Made by a program: the position numbers and the translations under genes. Shown piece by piece: positions 7,888 through 16,064 of a stretch of 31,445 nt of DNA (positions within the stretch are counted from its first letter, which is position 1; each line of letters opens with the position of its first letter). Under the pieces are notes generated by a model. That model worked only from the letters and a program-made list of their open reading frames with translations, searched no databases and was not told the DNA's origin. The stretch comes from Akkermansiaceae bacterium UBA5020 (GTDB lineage Bacteria; Verrucomicrobiota; Verrucomicrobiia; Verrucomicrobiales; DEV007): positions 1 to 31,445 of the forward strand of contig DGXY01000009.1 in NCBI GenBank assembly GCA_002396885.1, given 5' to 3'.

Positions 7888-8768
7888 TCGCGAATCAGCC
7901 TGCTGGCACTTTCGCCCGACTCCGCGAGGCGTGATTGGATCGCCACCGGATCGCGGAAGTAGAAGGTGTTGTTCTCGCCTTCGTCCTCCCTCTCCAAAGG
8001 AAGGATCGTGTTGGACGCGAAGTCGTAATGGTAGGGTTTGAAGCCGTGTCCCGACAGGATCGTCTCCATTTGTCTGAGCATCGGCTGCTGCCAGTTGTGC
8101 GGGCGGAAGGTCTCCAGCAGCAGTCCTTGCAAGGCAGGGGACGCGAGAACCTCCGACGCGCCGGACAGCACTTCCAGTTCGTATCCCTCGACATCGATCT
8201 TGAGAAAACCGGGAGAAACCGACGACCTCACGAACTCATCCAGCGTCGTCGCTTCGACCACTACCAGCCCCTCGGTCTGACCGCCCGCCACCACGTGGTT
8301 CCCCGTGCCGAAAGCCGAAGTCATTTCCAAAGAGCCGGATTGGCTTCCGAGGGCAAGGTTCACGGGCTCGATGGAACACGACGGGCGGTTTACTTCCACA
8401 TTTTCGCGCAGACGCACGAAGCTAAGCGGGACCGGTTCGAAGGCCACGACCCGGCACCCCAAGCCCGCCGCATAGACCGCATACCCTCCCGCATTCGACC
8501 CGACATCGTAGAAGACATCTCCAGGGCGAAGATAGTTTGCGAGAAACGACATCTCCGCGTAGTCGGGGAGAATCGAATACCAGAAGCCGGTGAGGCCCTC
8601 GTGCGGATAGATCCAGAGGCGGGTTTCGTTCGGCCCCTTCATCAATTTCGGCCGCGCGGTGAAGCGCTGGCGGACCTGCCAATAGATCCAGCGGCCCCAG
8701 GCTTTCAAGGGATGCCGCCGCGCGACGGGATGTTGCCGCAGCCAGTTGACGGTCGTGAGCGCGCTCAT
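7884..8768 (-). CDS. FkbM family SAM-dependent methyltransferase
   Basis: A predicted 294-residue FkbM-type methyltransferase. The SAM-binding motif I is YDVGSNAGGYA (about 87-97), followed by the acidic ribose-binding strand VVAFEPVPLSF (about 109-119). The family-typical FLKIDVEGYELEVL block appears near residues 188-201. FkbM proteins methylate hydroxyl groups; in polysaccharide loci they are thought to O-methylate sugar residues. The start is the ATG at 8768. The stop overlaps the next GT4 start (7884-7887). It lies between two GT4 genes, which suggests it modifies a sugar they add, but order alone does not prove this. Confidence 0.87.
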   Translation of the reverse strand: MSALTTVNWLRQHPVARRHPLKAWGRWIYWQVRQRFTARPKLMKGPNETRLWIYPHEGLTGFWYSILPDYAEMSFLANYLRPGDVFYDVGSNAGGYAVYAAGLGCRVVAFEPVPLSFVRLRENVEVNRPSCSIEPVNLALGSQSGSLEMTSAFGTGNHVVAGGQTEGLVVVEATTLDEFVRSSVSPGFLKIDVEGYELEVLSGASEVLASPALQGLLLETFRPHNWQQPMLRQMETILSGHGFKPYHYDFASNTILPLEREDEGENNTFYFRDPVAIQSRLAESGESASRLIRE

Positions 8769-8774
8769 CGGGAT

Positions 8775-9950
8775 TCAGCGATCAATCAATCCTTTCCACG
8801 GTTGCACGGGGTCCGCGACCCGTCCGGTCTCCCAAAGTTCCTGAAATTCCCTCACGCATCGTTCCCATGTGACCAACCCAGACCACTGTCGTGCGCGGTT
8901 CACATAATTGGCCTGATCTGCTTCGTTCTGCAAGTATTCCTCCAATCGGTTTGCCATGGATTCGACCGTGGACCCCGCCCCGAAGCGAAATCCGGCGTCT
9001 GGCGGGATCGTATCGGCCATGCCCTCATGATCGAATCCCGCCACGGGAACGCCCGCCCGGAGAAACTCCAGCGTCGAGATCCCGAGAGCCTCCCGCTCCG
9101 AGAAAAGACAACCGAGATCACACGAGGAGAGCAACTCGAGAAAACGGCGGCTCTCCTTCTCCTTGTCGACATAGCCGGCATAGCCGACCCCGCGGGTATT
9201 CCGCAGCTCCGGCGGCGCTTCGCCGATCACGAGGACCCGGCATTTCCACCCCCTTCGTTCCAATTCGTTGCGAAGGGAGACCACGAGCGGCAGTCCCTTC
9301 CGTTTCCAATCCTTGCCGACAAACCCGAGCGTGAAATCCCGTTCCCTGCCCGCTCGTTCTTTCCGTATGGGGAACTCCCAACCTTCCGGCAGATCCAGAT
9401 TCGCCCCCGGGAGGATGACGTGGACCTTACCCGGCGCCACGCCACATTCCTCGACCGCAACCTCCGCCGCCCATCGGGCCATGGTGATGACCCGATCACT
9501 GGCTGCGTAGTTGTTCCGCTCCAGTGCCAGAGCTCCCTCGACGACCGCGGCAGGCAGTTCGAGTTGAAGCCCACGCCCGGTCGCAAGGGCAGCGAAGGGC
9601 GCATCGATATAATGATTGAGCGATCCGCCACCCCGGACCACCGAGGTTGCCCTGGGAAAGTGTTGATTGAAGCTGATCACTTCGCCCTCCAGGAGATCGG
9701 CCGGGACCTGTGCTTCGATCAATTCCAAAAACCGGGCCGAATACTGGAATCCTCCGTGTCCGCGTCCGAGGAGGAGTTGCTTCAGGTTCCAGCAACGACG
9801 GGGCCAATGGAGTTGGCCAAGATCGATCCGGAGAGGATCGGTGGCAAAACCGGCTCGAGAGGCCGCCTCGAAGAAATGCGAAGGGACCCCGCTCCAGCAC
9901 AAGTGGCTGCAAACGTCTCCGACCGCGGCGATGGAACGTCTCGTGGGCAT
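8775..9950 (-). CDS. GT4 family glycosyltransferase
   Basis: A predicted 391-residue GT-B enzyme. The open frame runs up to 10307, but that extension lies inside the upstream GT4 gene and has no family character. The ATG at 9950 forms a TGATG junction with the upstream stop and gives the plausible N-terminus MPTRRSIAAVGDVCSH. The donor domain begins near LGFVGKDWKRKGLP (about 208-221). The E-x7-E motif is in SEREALGISTLEF (Glu287 and Glu295). FNQHFPRATSVVRGGGS (about 94-110) is an acceptor-domain stretch I do not recognise. It is not obviously a close paralogue of other GTs here. It ends six bases before the FkbM start. Confidence 0.86.
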   Translation of the reverse strand: MPTRRSIAAVGDVCSHLCWSGVPSHFFEAASRAGFATDPLRIDLGQLHWPRRCWNLKQLLLGRGHGGFQYSARFLELIEAQVPADLLEGEVISFNQHFPRATSVVRGGGSLNHYIDAPFAALATGRGLQLELPAAVVEGALALERNNYAASDRVITMARWAAEVAVEECGVAPGKVHVILPGANLDLPEGWEFPIRKERAGRERDFTLGFVGKDWKRKGLPLVVSLRNELERRGWKCRVLVIGEAPPELRNTRGVGYAGYVDKEKESRRFLELLSSCDLGCLFSEREALGISTLEFLRAGVPVAGFDHEGMADTIPPDAGFRFGAGSTVESMANRLEEYLQNEADQANYVNRARQWSGLVTWERCVREFQELWETGRVADPVQPWKGLIDR

Positions 9951-11200
9951 CACCTGGGCAGTCTTTGGGGGGAGCGGGTGAGATCGAGCAAGCGTCTTCC
10001 CACTGCTTCGAGCCCGAATCCACCCAAGACGTCGGGCGCGTCGCTCATCCGCTGGAGCGCGTCGGGTGTTGAAAGCAAGTCCGAAAGCGTGCTTCGAATG
10101 GCGTCGGCGCTCACTGCTCCGAGGAGGATTCCATTCACTCCGTTCGTGATCACCTCCCCACAGTGTCGCGAGACGATAACGGGGAGTTTCCAACTCAATG
10201 CCTCGAGCTGGGTCAGGGCGAATCCGTCGGAGAGCGTGGGCAGGAGAAAGACATCGGCGGAACGGTAATGATTCGCCGTCTCCTGCCTCGGGATCTGCCC
10301 GACCCATTCGACGTTGTCCGGCAGACGGAGATCGGGCAGATCCGTGTTTCCTCCGACGATCGTGAAACGCACCGGGAGACCGAGCATCTTTTCCGCCGCC
10401 TCGATCACGAGATGGATCCCCTTCCGCACGACGGGTTGACCGAGAAACAGGACCTTCATCGGTCGGTCGTTTGAGAAGGCATCCGGGTAGATCCGCTTGA
10501 AGGAAGCCGCCTGCGGCGCGGCCTCATAAGCACAGGGCACCACGTGAATCTTTTCCGCGGCAACGTGCTCCTCCTTCAGGCAAGCCGCCGACCATTCCGA
10601 GTTGACCGCAATATGATCCGCAAGCTCCGTCTCCGAACGCCAACGGTCCCAGTAGCCGTCCGGAGGCAGGTAAAAGCGACTTGGCGGGAAACCGAGCCGT
10701 TCATACTCCCGGATCACGATTCGTGATTCGAGCGGCCCCGGATCGATCTGACCGAGGACGGTTTTCCATCCCCGCTCCCGCGCGTAGGAGAGGATCTCGC
10801 TCGCCGCATAGCTGTAGGCAAAGACCACGCGCGGGGAGGCATCGTCGGGGATCTTTTTCAGCGCGGAGAGGCAGTGGCGCTGGAAGGCCTCGTTGATCTC
10901 CTCCTGTTCGCGGTACCACTCCGGTCGCCGCAGACGCTGGACGAGGCGACGGACGATGCTCCGGTAGGAAAAATCCATCACCTCCCCCGCGGAGAAGTCG
11001 GGGTGGAATCGTCCCTGCAGGGTGGGAGAGAGCCGGAACCGAGAACCTTTCGACGGCCGCCACCAGAGGTCCGTGATCATGCGGACGTCGACCCCGAGGC
11101 GTTTCAAGGCACGCGGAACGGCATAGTGCTCCCTCGCGCCATGTTGGCAGCAGATCCAAGAGGCACCGCCGGAATCCGGCGTCGCGAGAAGATCTCTCAT
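9950..11200 (-). CDS. GT4 family glycosyltransferase, paralogue of 19610-20785
   Basis: A predicted 416-residue GT-B enzyme. It shares GAREHYAVPRAL (about 21-32), VLGQIDPGP (about 148-156), AVNSEWS (about 198-204) and PTLSDGFALTQLEAL (about 321-335) with the gene at 19610-20785. The donor motif is Asp325-x7-Glu333 rather than Glu-x7-Glu, and the paralogue has the same Asp, so this is a subfamily trait and not damage. The N-terminus carries about 14 extra residues (MRDLLATPDSGGAS) relative to the paralogue. The ATG at 11200 overlaps the upstream stop as ATGA (11197-11200), and the stop overlaps the next ATG as TGATG at 9950. It is a sugar transferase on lipid-linked repeat units, specificity unknown. 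Confidence 0.87.
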   Translation of the reverse strand: MRDLLATPDSGGASWICCQHGAREHYAVPRALKRLGVDVRMITDLWWRPSKGSRFRLSPTLQGRFHPDFSAGEVMDFSYRSIVRRLVQRLRRPEWYREQEEINEAFQRHCLSALKKIPDDASPRVVFAYSYAASEILSYARERGWKTVLGQIDPGPLESRIVIREYERLGFPPSRFYLPPDGYWDRWRSETELADHIAVNSEWSAACLKEEHVAAEKIHVVPCAYEAAPQAASFKRIYPDAFSNDRPMKVLFLGQPVVRKGIHLVIEAAEKMLGLPVRFTIVGGNTDLPDLRLPDNVEWVGQIPRQETANHYRSADVFLLPTLSDGFALTQLEALSWKLPVIVSRHCGEVITNGVNGILLGAVSADAIRSTLSDLLSTPDALQRMSDAPDVLGGFGLEAVGRRLLDLTRSPQRLPR

Positions 11201-12303
11201 GACCTCACCTCCCGGTCGCTTTGAAGTTCGTTCAGGTAGGCCTTCGCAAACGCCTCCTGCGAAAAGGTCTCCTCCGCGCGCTGGCGCCCCGCCGCGGCGA
11301 GGCGGGCGCGGGCCTCTCCATCGCGTAGCAGCGAGACGATCCGGCCGGCGAGAAAGGTGGCATCTCCCGGCGGCACCAGCGGATCGACCGCAAGCCGGCC
11401 CACAACTTCCCTGATCGGCCCGGTATCGGTGGCGAGGCAGGGCAGACCGGACATCATCGCTTCAATCAAGGCGTTGCCGAAGCCCTCCCGGTCGGTGGTG
11501 GCGTAGACAAAAAGATCCCATCTCCGCAGCACGGCCGCGACATCCGGGACCGTGCCGAGAAAGCGGACCCGCCCTAGGATCCCGAGCTCTCCGGCGAGGT
11601 CTTCCAACTCCCCCCGGAGTTCCCCCTCCCCGGCGAGTTCCAGACGCGCGTTCGGAACATCGGCCAGCACCAGGGCGAAGGAGCGAAGGAGCGTGGCATG
11701 ATCCTTGATCCGGTCGAGGCGGGCCGTCATCCCCACGACAAAGCCGCCATCCGACCGGTCCGCTGGCGCGTCGATGGCAACGGGCGTTCGGAGATGCGTT
11801 CCATTGGGGATCACGATTCTCCTGAATCGGCGCAGATAAAAGCTGCTCTCGAAGGAATCGGCGACATGCCGCGAGCAACAGACGTAGGTGGCGGAGGCGC
11901 GACGACCGAGCCATTGCTCCCGCAACCAATGCCGGAGATCGACCGAACGCCGCATCGAATGCGCCGGATTCCCTCCGTGGACGAGGATGCTGCCGTGGAA
12001 GTCGCGGAGCGCGTGGAGGATCTCGGGGAGCGCGACCATGCCATGCCAGACGATCACCCCTTCCGCCTTCGTTTCTTCCATCGCGCGGGCGACCGACCCG
12101 ACCAGCCGTCTCGCCCCCCGACCGAGGACCTCGTCGTGCCGGATCGAGACAACCGCTTTCGCAAACTCCTCGCTCATCGTCCCCGGCCCTCCCAGGACGA
12201 GCACATGGTGAGACACCTCGGGAGCGGCCTCGATCAGACAAATCGCATTGCCTTCACAGCCGCCGCGATCCATTCCGGCCAGAATATGGAGCAGGGTTTT
12301 CAC
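11197..12303 (-). CDS. GT4 family glycosyltransferase, paralogue of 6781-7887
   Basis: A predicted 368-residue GT-B enzyme, the same length as its relative at 6781-7887. It begins with GTG at 12303 (MKTLLHILAGMDRGG). Shared blocks are ILVHGGNPAHS (about 106-116), the serine-rich CCSRHVADSF region (about 142-151), MTARLDRIKDHATLL (about 192-206), LAGEGELR and the E-x7-E motif in DREGFGNALIEAM (Glu273 and Glu281). The rest of the N-terminal acceptor domain differs from the relative, which suggests different acceptors. It starts seven bases after the stop of the preceding GT4 gene, and its own stop overlaps the next gene as ATGA. Confidence 0.87.
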   Translation of the reverse strand: MKTLLHILAGMDRGGCEGNAICLIEAAPEVSHHVLVLGGPGTMSEEFAKAVVSIRHDEVLGRGARRLVGSVARAMEETKAEGVIVWHGMVALPEILHALRDFHGSILVHGGNPAHSMRRSVDLRHWLREQWLGRRASATYVCCSRHVADSFESSFYLRRFRRIVIPNGTHLRTPVAIDAPADRSDGGFVVGMTARLDRIKDHATLLRSFALVLADVPNARLELAGEGELRGELEDLAGELGILGRVRFLGTVPDVAAVLRRWDLFVYATTDREGFGNALIEAMMSGLPCLATDTGPIREVVGRLAVDPLVPPGDATFLAGRIVSLLRDGEARARLAAAGRQRAEETFSQEAFAKAYLNELQSDREVRS

Positions 12304-12310
12304 GCGTTTG

Positions 12311-13345
12311 TCAGGCTTTTCCGCCGAGCAGACGATCGATCACCGCCAGGTAGGCCCGAGTCATCTGCGGAACCGAAAAACGTTCTTCGGCGGCTCTCCG
12401 GCAGGCGGTCCGTTCGATCGCACCGAGCCGCGCGACCGCTTCGACCATCTCGTCCTCCGAGTCGCAGAGAAAACCGGTCACTCCGTCCTCGATCACTTCA
12501 GGAGTCGAGGCGCATCGGCTCGCGATCACCGGCGTGCCGTTCGCAAGACTTTCCACCATCACGATCCCGAAGGGCTCCTTCCACCGGATCGGGAAAAGCA
12601 GGGCACTCGCTCCTCCCAGTAGGACTTGTTTCTGCGCATCATCGACGGGGCCGACCCATTCCACGTCCGGCCCCAGGGCGGGACGCACCTCGTTTTCAAA
12701 AAACTCGGGCCCGCCCTCTTCCTTCGAGAGGTTCCCCCCGATCCGGAGTTTCATCCCGCAACGCCGCGCCACCCGGATCGCGGTGTCGGCGCCCTTGTTT
12801 TTCGTGACCCGGCCGAGGAAGGCGAGGTAAGGCGGTTGCGCGGCTACCGCACGCCAGGGTGTTGCCTCCACGTCGGTGGCATTGGGGATGAGGAAAAAAC
12901 GTTCCCGTTCGCTGAGGTCTTCGATCTGGGATCTGCTGATGCCGACGAGGGCGAGTCTTTTCGAGCGGCGGCGGTGCAGCCAATCCATCTCCGATTGCGA
13001 AACCGGATTCTGGAAACAGCACAAAAGAGGGACCGACAGGCGCAGCGCCGTTTCGAGGTAGTCGAGGCGTCCGAAATTCAGGACCACGTCCGCGCGGAGC
13101 AAAGCGGGGAGAGAAAGAATTTGGAACCAGATCTTCCGAAAACACCGGCTCCAGAAACCCGCGCCCGGCTCATGATGAGTGACCAGGCTCCCGCCAAACG
13201 CGTGCGATCCGGGACCCGCGATCAGATCGACGCGATGCCCCAGCGATTGCAGCTCGGAAGCAAGCGCGGCCGCGATGCGCTCGATCCCGCCGTAGTCGTG
13301 CGGGGGCACGGGAATGCGGGGATCGACGATGAAAAGAATGTTCAT
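12311..13345 (-). CDS. GT4 family glycosyltransferase
   Basis: A predicted 344-residue GT-B enzyme. The frame is open to 13507, but the true start is most likely the ATG at 13345. It overlaps the upstream FkbM stop as ATGA (13342-13345), has a purine-rich GGGGGAAGGA directly before it, and gives the typical GT4 opening MNILFIVDPRIPVPPHDYGG (Gly-rich loop for donor phosphate). The donor domain begins near LAFLGRVTKNKGAD (about 174-187). The E-x7-E motif is in KEPFGIVMVESL (Glu247 and Glu255). The compact length and PHDYGGIER opening suit the small GT4 group common in exopolysaccharide loci. Specificity cannot be read from sequence. Confidence 0.88.
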   Translation of the reverse strand: MNILFIVDPRIPVPPHDYGGIERIAAALASELQSLGHRVDLIAGPGSHAFGGSLVTHHEPGAGFWSRCFRKIWFQILSLPALLRADVVLNFGRLDYLETALRLSVPLLCCFQNPVSQSEMDWLHRRRSKRLALVGISRSQIEDLSERERFFLIPNATDVEATPWRAVAAQPPYLAFLGRVTKNKGADTAIRVARRCGMKLRIGGNLSKEEGGPEFFENEVRPALGPDVEWVGPVDDAQKQVLLGGASALLFPIRWKEPFGIVMVESLANGTPVIASRCASTPEVIEDGVTGFLCDSEDEMVEAVARLGAIERTACRRAAEERFSVPQMTRAYLAVIDRLLGGKA

Positions 13346-14166
13346 TCCTTCCCCCTCGACGGGTTTCTCGAAGCAAAATAGACCGGCTCGCGGCCGTGAC
13401 CGATTCGCTCGAGATGGAAACCAAAAGGCGCCAGGTAGGAAGCGATCGCCTCCGGCGTCGTGTTCGGATGGATCTCGAGGAGGATCGCGCCCGCCCGCGT
13501 GAGCCATTCGTTATGGCTCGAAAGCAGTTGCTCCTCCGTTCCCTCGATGTCGATTTTCACGAGATCGACCGCCTCCCATCCCTTTTTGGCTAGGAGATCG
13601 GGAACCGTCATCACCTGCACCTCGGTGGCGTTTGAGAGATCGTGCATGGGAGAGGTTTCCAGGGCCGAACAGGTCGGGTCCACATCGAAGCGGAGCTTTA
13701 GCTTCCCGGGCACCGCCCCAACCGCCGCCGCCACGATCTCGGCGTCGAGCAGGTTCACATGGAGATTCGTTTCCAACAGCGCGAGATTTCTTGGGTCGGG
13801 CTCGACACAGAGGAATTCCGCCACGGGGAACTGGCACGCGAGCGAGAGCGATCCCATTCCGATGTTGGCCCCGAGATCGAGGATGCGGCGGGGCGGGCTC
13901 TCGAGGAGACCGGTGCCATCGTATTCGACGTCCAGAAACACGCCCTTGAATGCGCCCAGGTAGGGTGAAGAGAGACGGAGCTCGAGCGGCCGCGAGAAAT
14001 GCCGGAACCGGAGCGAAACGACTTTCGCAGCGCGCCCGAGCCTTGCCTCGACGCGCCCCCGGTAATGGAGCGAGAGGAGACATCCCCGGCTCGGCCCGAG
14101 GCGCGCCAGTTCACGATCCTCGCGCCACACTTGCCTAAAGGCGGACCAGGAAGAGGCGAATGACAT
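13342..14166 (-). CDS. FkbM family SAM-dependent methyltransferase
   Basis: A predicted 274-residue FkbM-type methyltransferase and the last of three consecutive FkbM genes in transcription order. Motif I is ILDLGANIGMG (about 95-105), followed by FLCVEPDPRNL (about 118-128). The family block VDLVKIDIEGTEEQLL is near residues 207-222. It probably O-methylates a sugar in the repeat unit in the cytoplasm. The start is the ATG at 14166. The sequence before it is pyrimidine-rich on the sense strand and has no Shine-Dalgarno site. Its stop overlaps the GT4 start (13342-13345). The three FkbM proteins are quite different from each other outside the SAM site, so each likely has its own target. Confidence 0.87.
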   Translation of the reverse strand: MSFASSWSAFRQVWREDRELARLGPSRGCLLSLHYRGRVEARLGRAAKVVSLRFRHFSRPLELRLSSPYLGAFKGVFLDVEYDGTGLLESPPRRILDLGANIGMGSLSLACQFPVAEFLCVEPDPRNLALLETNLHVNLLDAEIVAAAVGAVPGKLKLRFDVDPTCSALETSPMHDLSNATEVQVMTVPDLLAKKGWEAVDLVKIDIEGTEEQLLSSHNEWLTRAGAILLEIHPNTTPEAIASYLAPFGFHLERIGHGREPVYFASRNPSRGKE

Positions 14167-14190
14167 GAGGGAAAAAAAGCGTGGGTGAAA

Positions 14191-15165
14191 TCAATCGTCC
14201 AACCGCGTCGCCGTCGCCACGAGAGCGGTACGGAGATCGCGATGATCTTCCGTCAGCAAGACGGCATCGAAAAAGAAACGCCGGTGACGCAACGCGTAGT
14301 CGATCGCCTGCTTCAGGAAATCCATCCCGGCGGGCTCGTCGATGCGGCCGTGGCCGAAGAACTCGCCAAAATTCGTGTAGAGGAGGAAGTGCGAATAGCC
14401 GCATTCACGCAGCATCGGAAAGATGCCCAGTGGATCTTCGTCCTGATCACGCAGCACCGTGGGCGCGAGTTCGAAATAGAGCACGGGATGCCGGGTCTCG
14501 AGACAGTGCCTGCCGCCGCGCAGGACGCGGTAGTCGAACCCGTCCGTGTCGATCTTGATCAGGCTGACCCGATCCTGCAGCCCGGCCTCTTCGAGAATTT
14601 GGTCGAGCGTCGCCAGTGGAGGTCCCTCTCCGCCATCACCGCGTCTGACGACCCCGCTCCCGAAATTCGATTCGATCGTCAGGCCCTGCTCGAGGTCACC
14701 CGCCTCGCCACAGAGTCTTTCCCGAAGGAGAAACCGCCCCGACATTCCCGCCCGCTCGACATTTCGCTTCAGGAACTGGAAATATCCCGGCGAACCCTCG
14801 ATGCAGAGGAAGGTGCCATGCGGCGCCAGCAAGGCCGACGGGATCGCCGTGTCGCCGATATTGGCACCGACATCGACCATCACGAAGTCCTCGGGCCGGC
14901 CGTGTCCCTGCATCGTCGCGACGAGATCGAGGAGCGGCTTTTCCTGATCCGGGTTTTCACAGAGATAGACCGGCAGGAGATGCCCCGCCGGGAGGAGGAA
15001 ATCGAATCCGAGAATCCTTGCCTTGAAAGTGGTGTCCTCCGGGCACCGTCGCAGCACCCAATTGTGCAGGCCGTAGACAAGGTGGGCCATCGCCGCGTTG
15101 AAGTGATCCTTGCGCGGGGAAAAGTGGAGGAGCCAGCGGTAGACGATTTGGTAGAGGGATTTCAC
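14191..15165 (-). CDS. FkbM family SAM-dependent methyltransferase
   Basis: A predicted 324-residue FkbM-type methyltransferase, the middle gene of the FkbM trio. It starts with GTG at 15165. Motif I is VDVGANIGDTA (about 97-107), followed by FLCIEGSPGYF (about 117-127). The family block SLIKIDTDGFDYRVLRGG (about 199-216) has Asp-Gly where most relatives have Glu-Gly. It then has LYFELAPTVL and a C-terminal region rich in aromatic residues. It is about 30-50 residues longer than its neighbours. It is separated by 35 bases from the upstream FkbM stop and 24 bases from the downstream FkbM start. It likely O-methylates a repeat-unit sugar; the position is unknown. Confidence 0.86.
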   Translation of the reverse strand: MKSLYQIVYRWLLHFSPRKDHFNAAMAHLVYGLHNWVLRRCPEDTTFKARILGFDFLLPAGHLLPVYLCENPDQEKPLLDLVATMQGHGRPEDFVMVDVGANIGDTAIPSALLAPHGTFLCIEGSPGYFQFLKRNVERAGMSGRFLLRERLCGEAGDLEQGLTIESNFGSGVVRRGDGGEGPPLATLDQILEEAGLQDRVSLIKIDTDGFDYRVLRGGRHCLETRHPVLYFELAPTVLRDQDEDPLGIFPMLRECGYSHFLLYTNFGEFFGHGRIDEPAGMDFLKQAIDYALRHRRFFFDAVLLTEDHRDLRTALVATATRLDD

Positions 15166-15200
15166 GCTTCTAGAGAGGGCAGAAAGAGGGTCGGCGAAAT

Positions 15201-16064
15201 TCAGGAGACCTTCAACGAGATCCGGGAGACCGCCTCCCTGCGAGCCGCCGCCGCCCAGTCTCCGGGATTCCGGTATTGGGCACGGATCCCCCGGTAACCC
15301 ATCGCCGCGAGGGGGGTGAGGAAGTCCATCGCGTCGAGATTCCGCCGTTTCAGGATCTCCCAGTGGACTTCGAGTTGCAGCGCCGGTTTGATCCGCTCGA
15401 TGAGGGGCAGGGACGAGGTCAGGATCTCGTATTCAAACGATTCCACATCGATCTTCACGAGATCCGGGACCCAGTCGAGCGATTCGACCAAGGCGGTCAG
15501 GGTTTGCGAAGGCACTGTGATCAGTTTTCCGAAATCGGCCATCCCCTTCTGCGTCTCAAAAGGCGTGTTGCTGATCGGCATCTCGATCGTCCCGATGTGA
15601 TCGGAGACCGCCTCGTGCCGGATCTCCCAGTCGATCCCTTGGGGGCTGTTGAGTTCGCGCGCGCGGGAGAGGATAGCCTGCACTTGCGCATCCGGCTCCA
15701 TCGAGAGGATGCGCGCCGGCCCCTTGCGAGAACGCGCGAAAAAAGCCGAGATCGATCCGGTCTGCGCGCCGATGTCGATCAATGCGGAACGACCTTCGGA
15801 AAGCTTCAAAAAATCCCTCACCTCCAACCACGATTCGTGGTCTTCGATCCCATGGGCGCGCCAATTCACGTAGGCGGTCACGTTCTCCGGGATCTGCACG
15901 TGGATGTCAGGGGTGATGAACAGAGGCAATCCCTCGAGCCCCCGTTGCACGCGGAGACTCTCGCTCCGGTCGATGCGCCAATAGGTCGGCAGACGTTTGC
16001 AGAAACCTCCGAACTGCCAGAGTCCGGAGGGAACGAGGGATTTGAGTTTATTCTTCAGGCTCAT
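15201..16064 (-). CDS. FkbM family SAM-dependent methyltransferase, variant motif I
   Basis: A predicted 287-residue FkbM-type methyltransferase, first of three consecutive FkbM genes. Motif I reads LIDIGAQTGSIS (about 95-106). The usual Asn of GANxG is replaced by Gln. The following strand is ILSMEPDAQVQ (about 118-128), and the family block PDLVKIDVESFEYEIL (about 199-214) has Ser where Gly is common. SAM binding is probably retained because the glycine positions and the acidic residue (Glu122) are present. The gene starts with ATG at 16064 inside the 3-prime end of the flippase gene (17-base overlap in another frame), so the two are co-translated. It is a probable sugar O-methyltransferase. 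Confidence 0.83.
   Translation of the reverse strand: MSLKNKLKSLVPSGLWQFGGFCKRLPTYWRIDRSESLRVQRGLEGLPLFITPDIHVQIPENVTAYVNWRAHGIEDHESWLEVRDFLKLSEGRSALIDIGAQTGSISAFFARSRKGPARILSMEPDAQVQAILSRARELNSPQGIDWEIRHEAVSDHIGTIEMPISNTPFETQKGMADFGKLITVPSQTLTALVESLDWVPDLVKIDVESFEYEILTSSLPLIERIKPALQLEVHWEILKRRNLDAMDFLTPLAAMGYRGIRAQYRNPGDWAAAARREAVSRISLKVS

Noticed and set aside
7935..10268. 777-codon open frame on the plus strand
   Set aside because: It runs opposite FkbM and GT4 genes with intact motifs, and has low-complexity Arg/Pro/Glu composition with no known domain.
9951..10307. N-terminal extension of the GT4 gene at 8775-9950
   Set aside because: The extra 119 codons lie wholly inside the upstream GT4 gene, are Arg-rich and lack family sequence. 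The TGATG junction at 9950 gives a better start.
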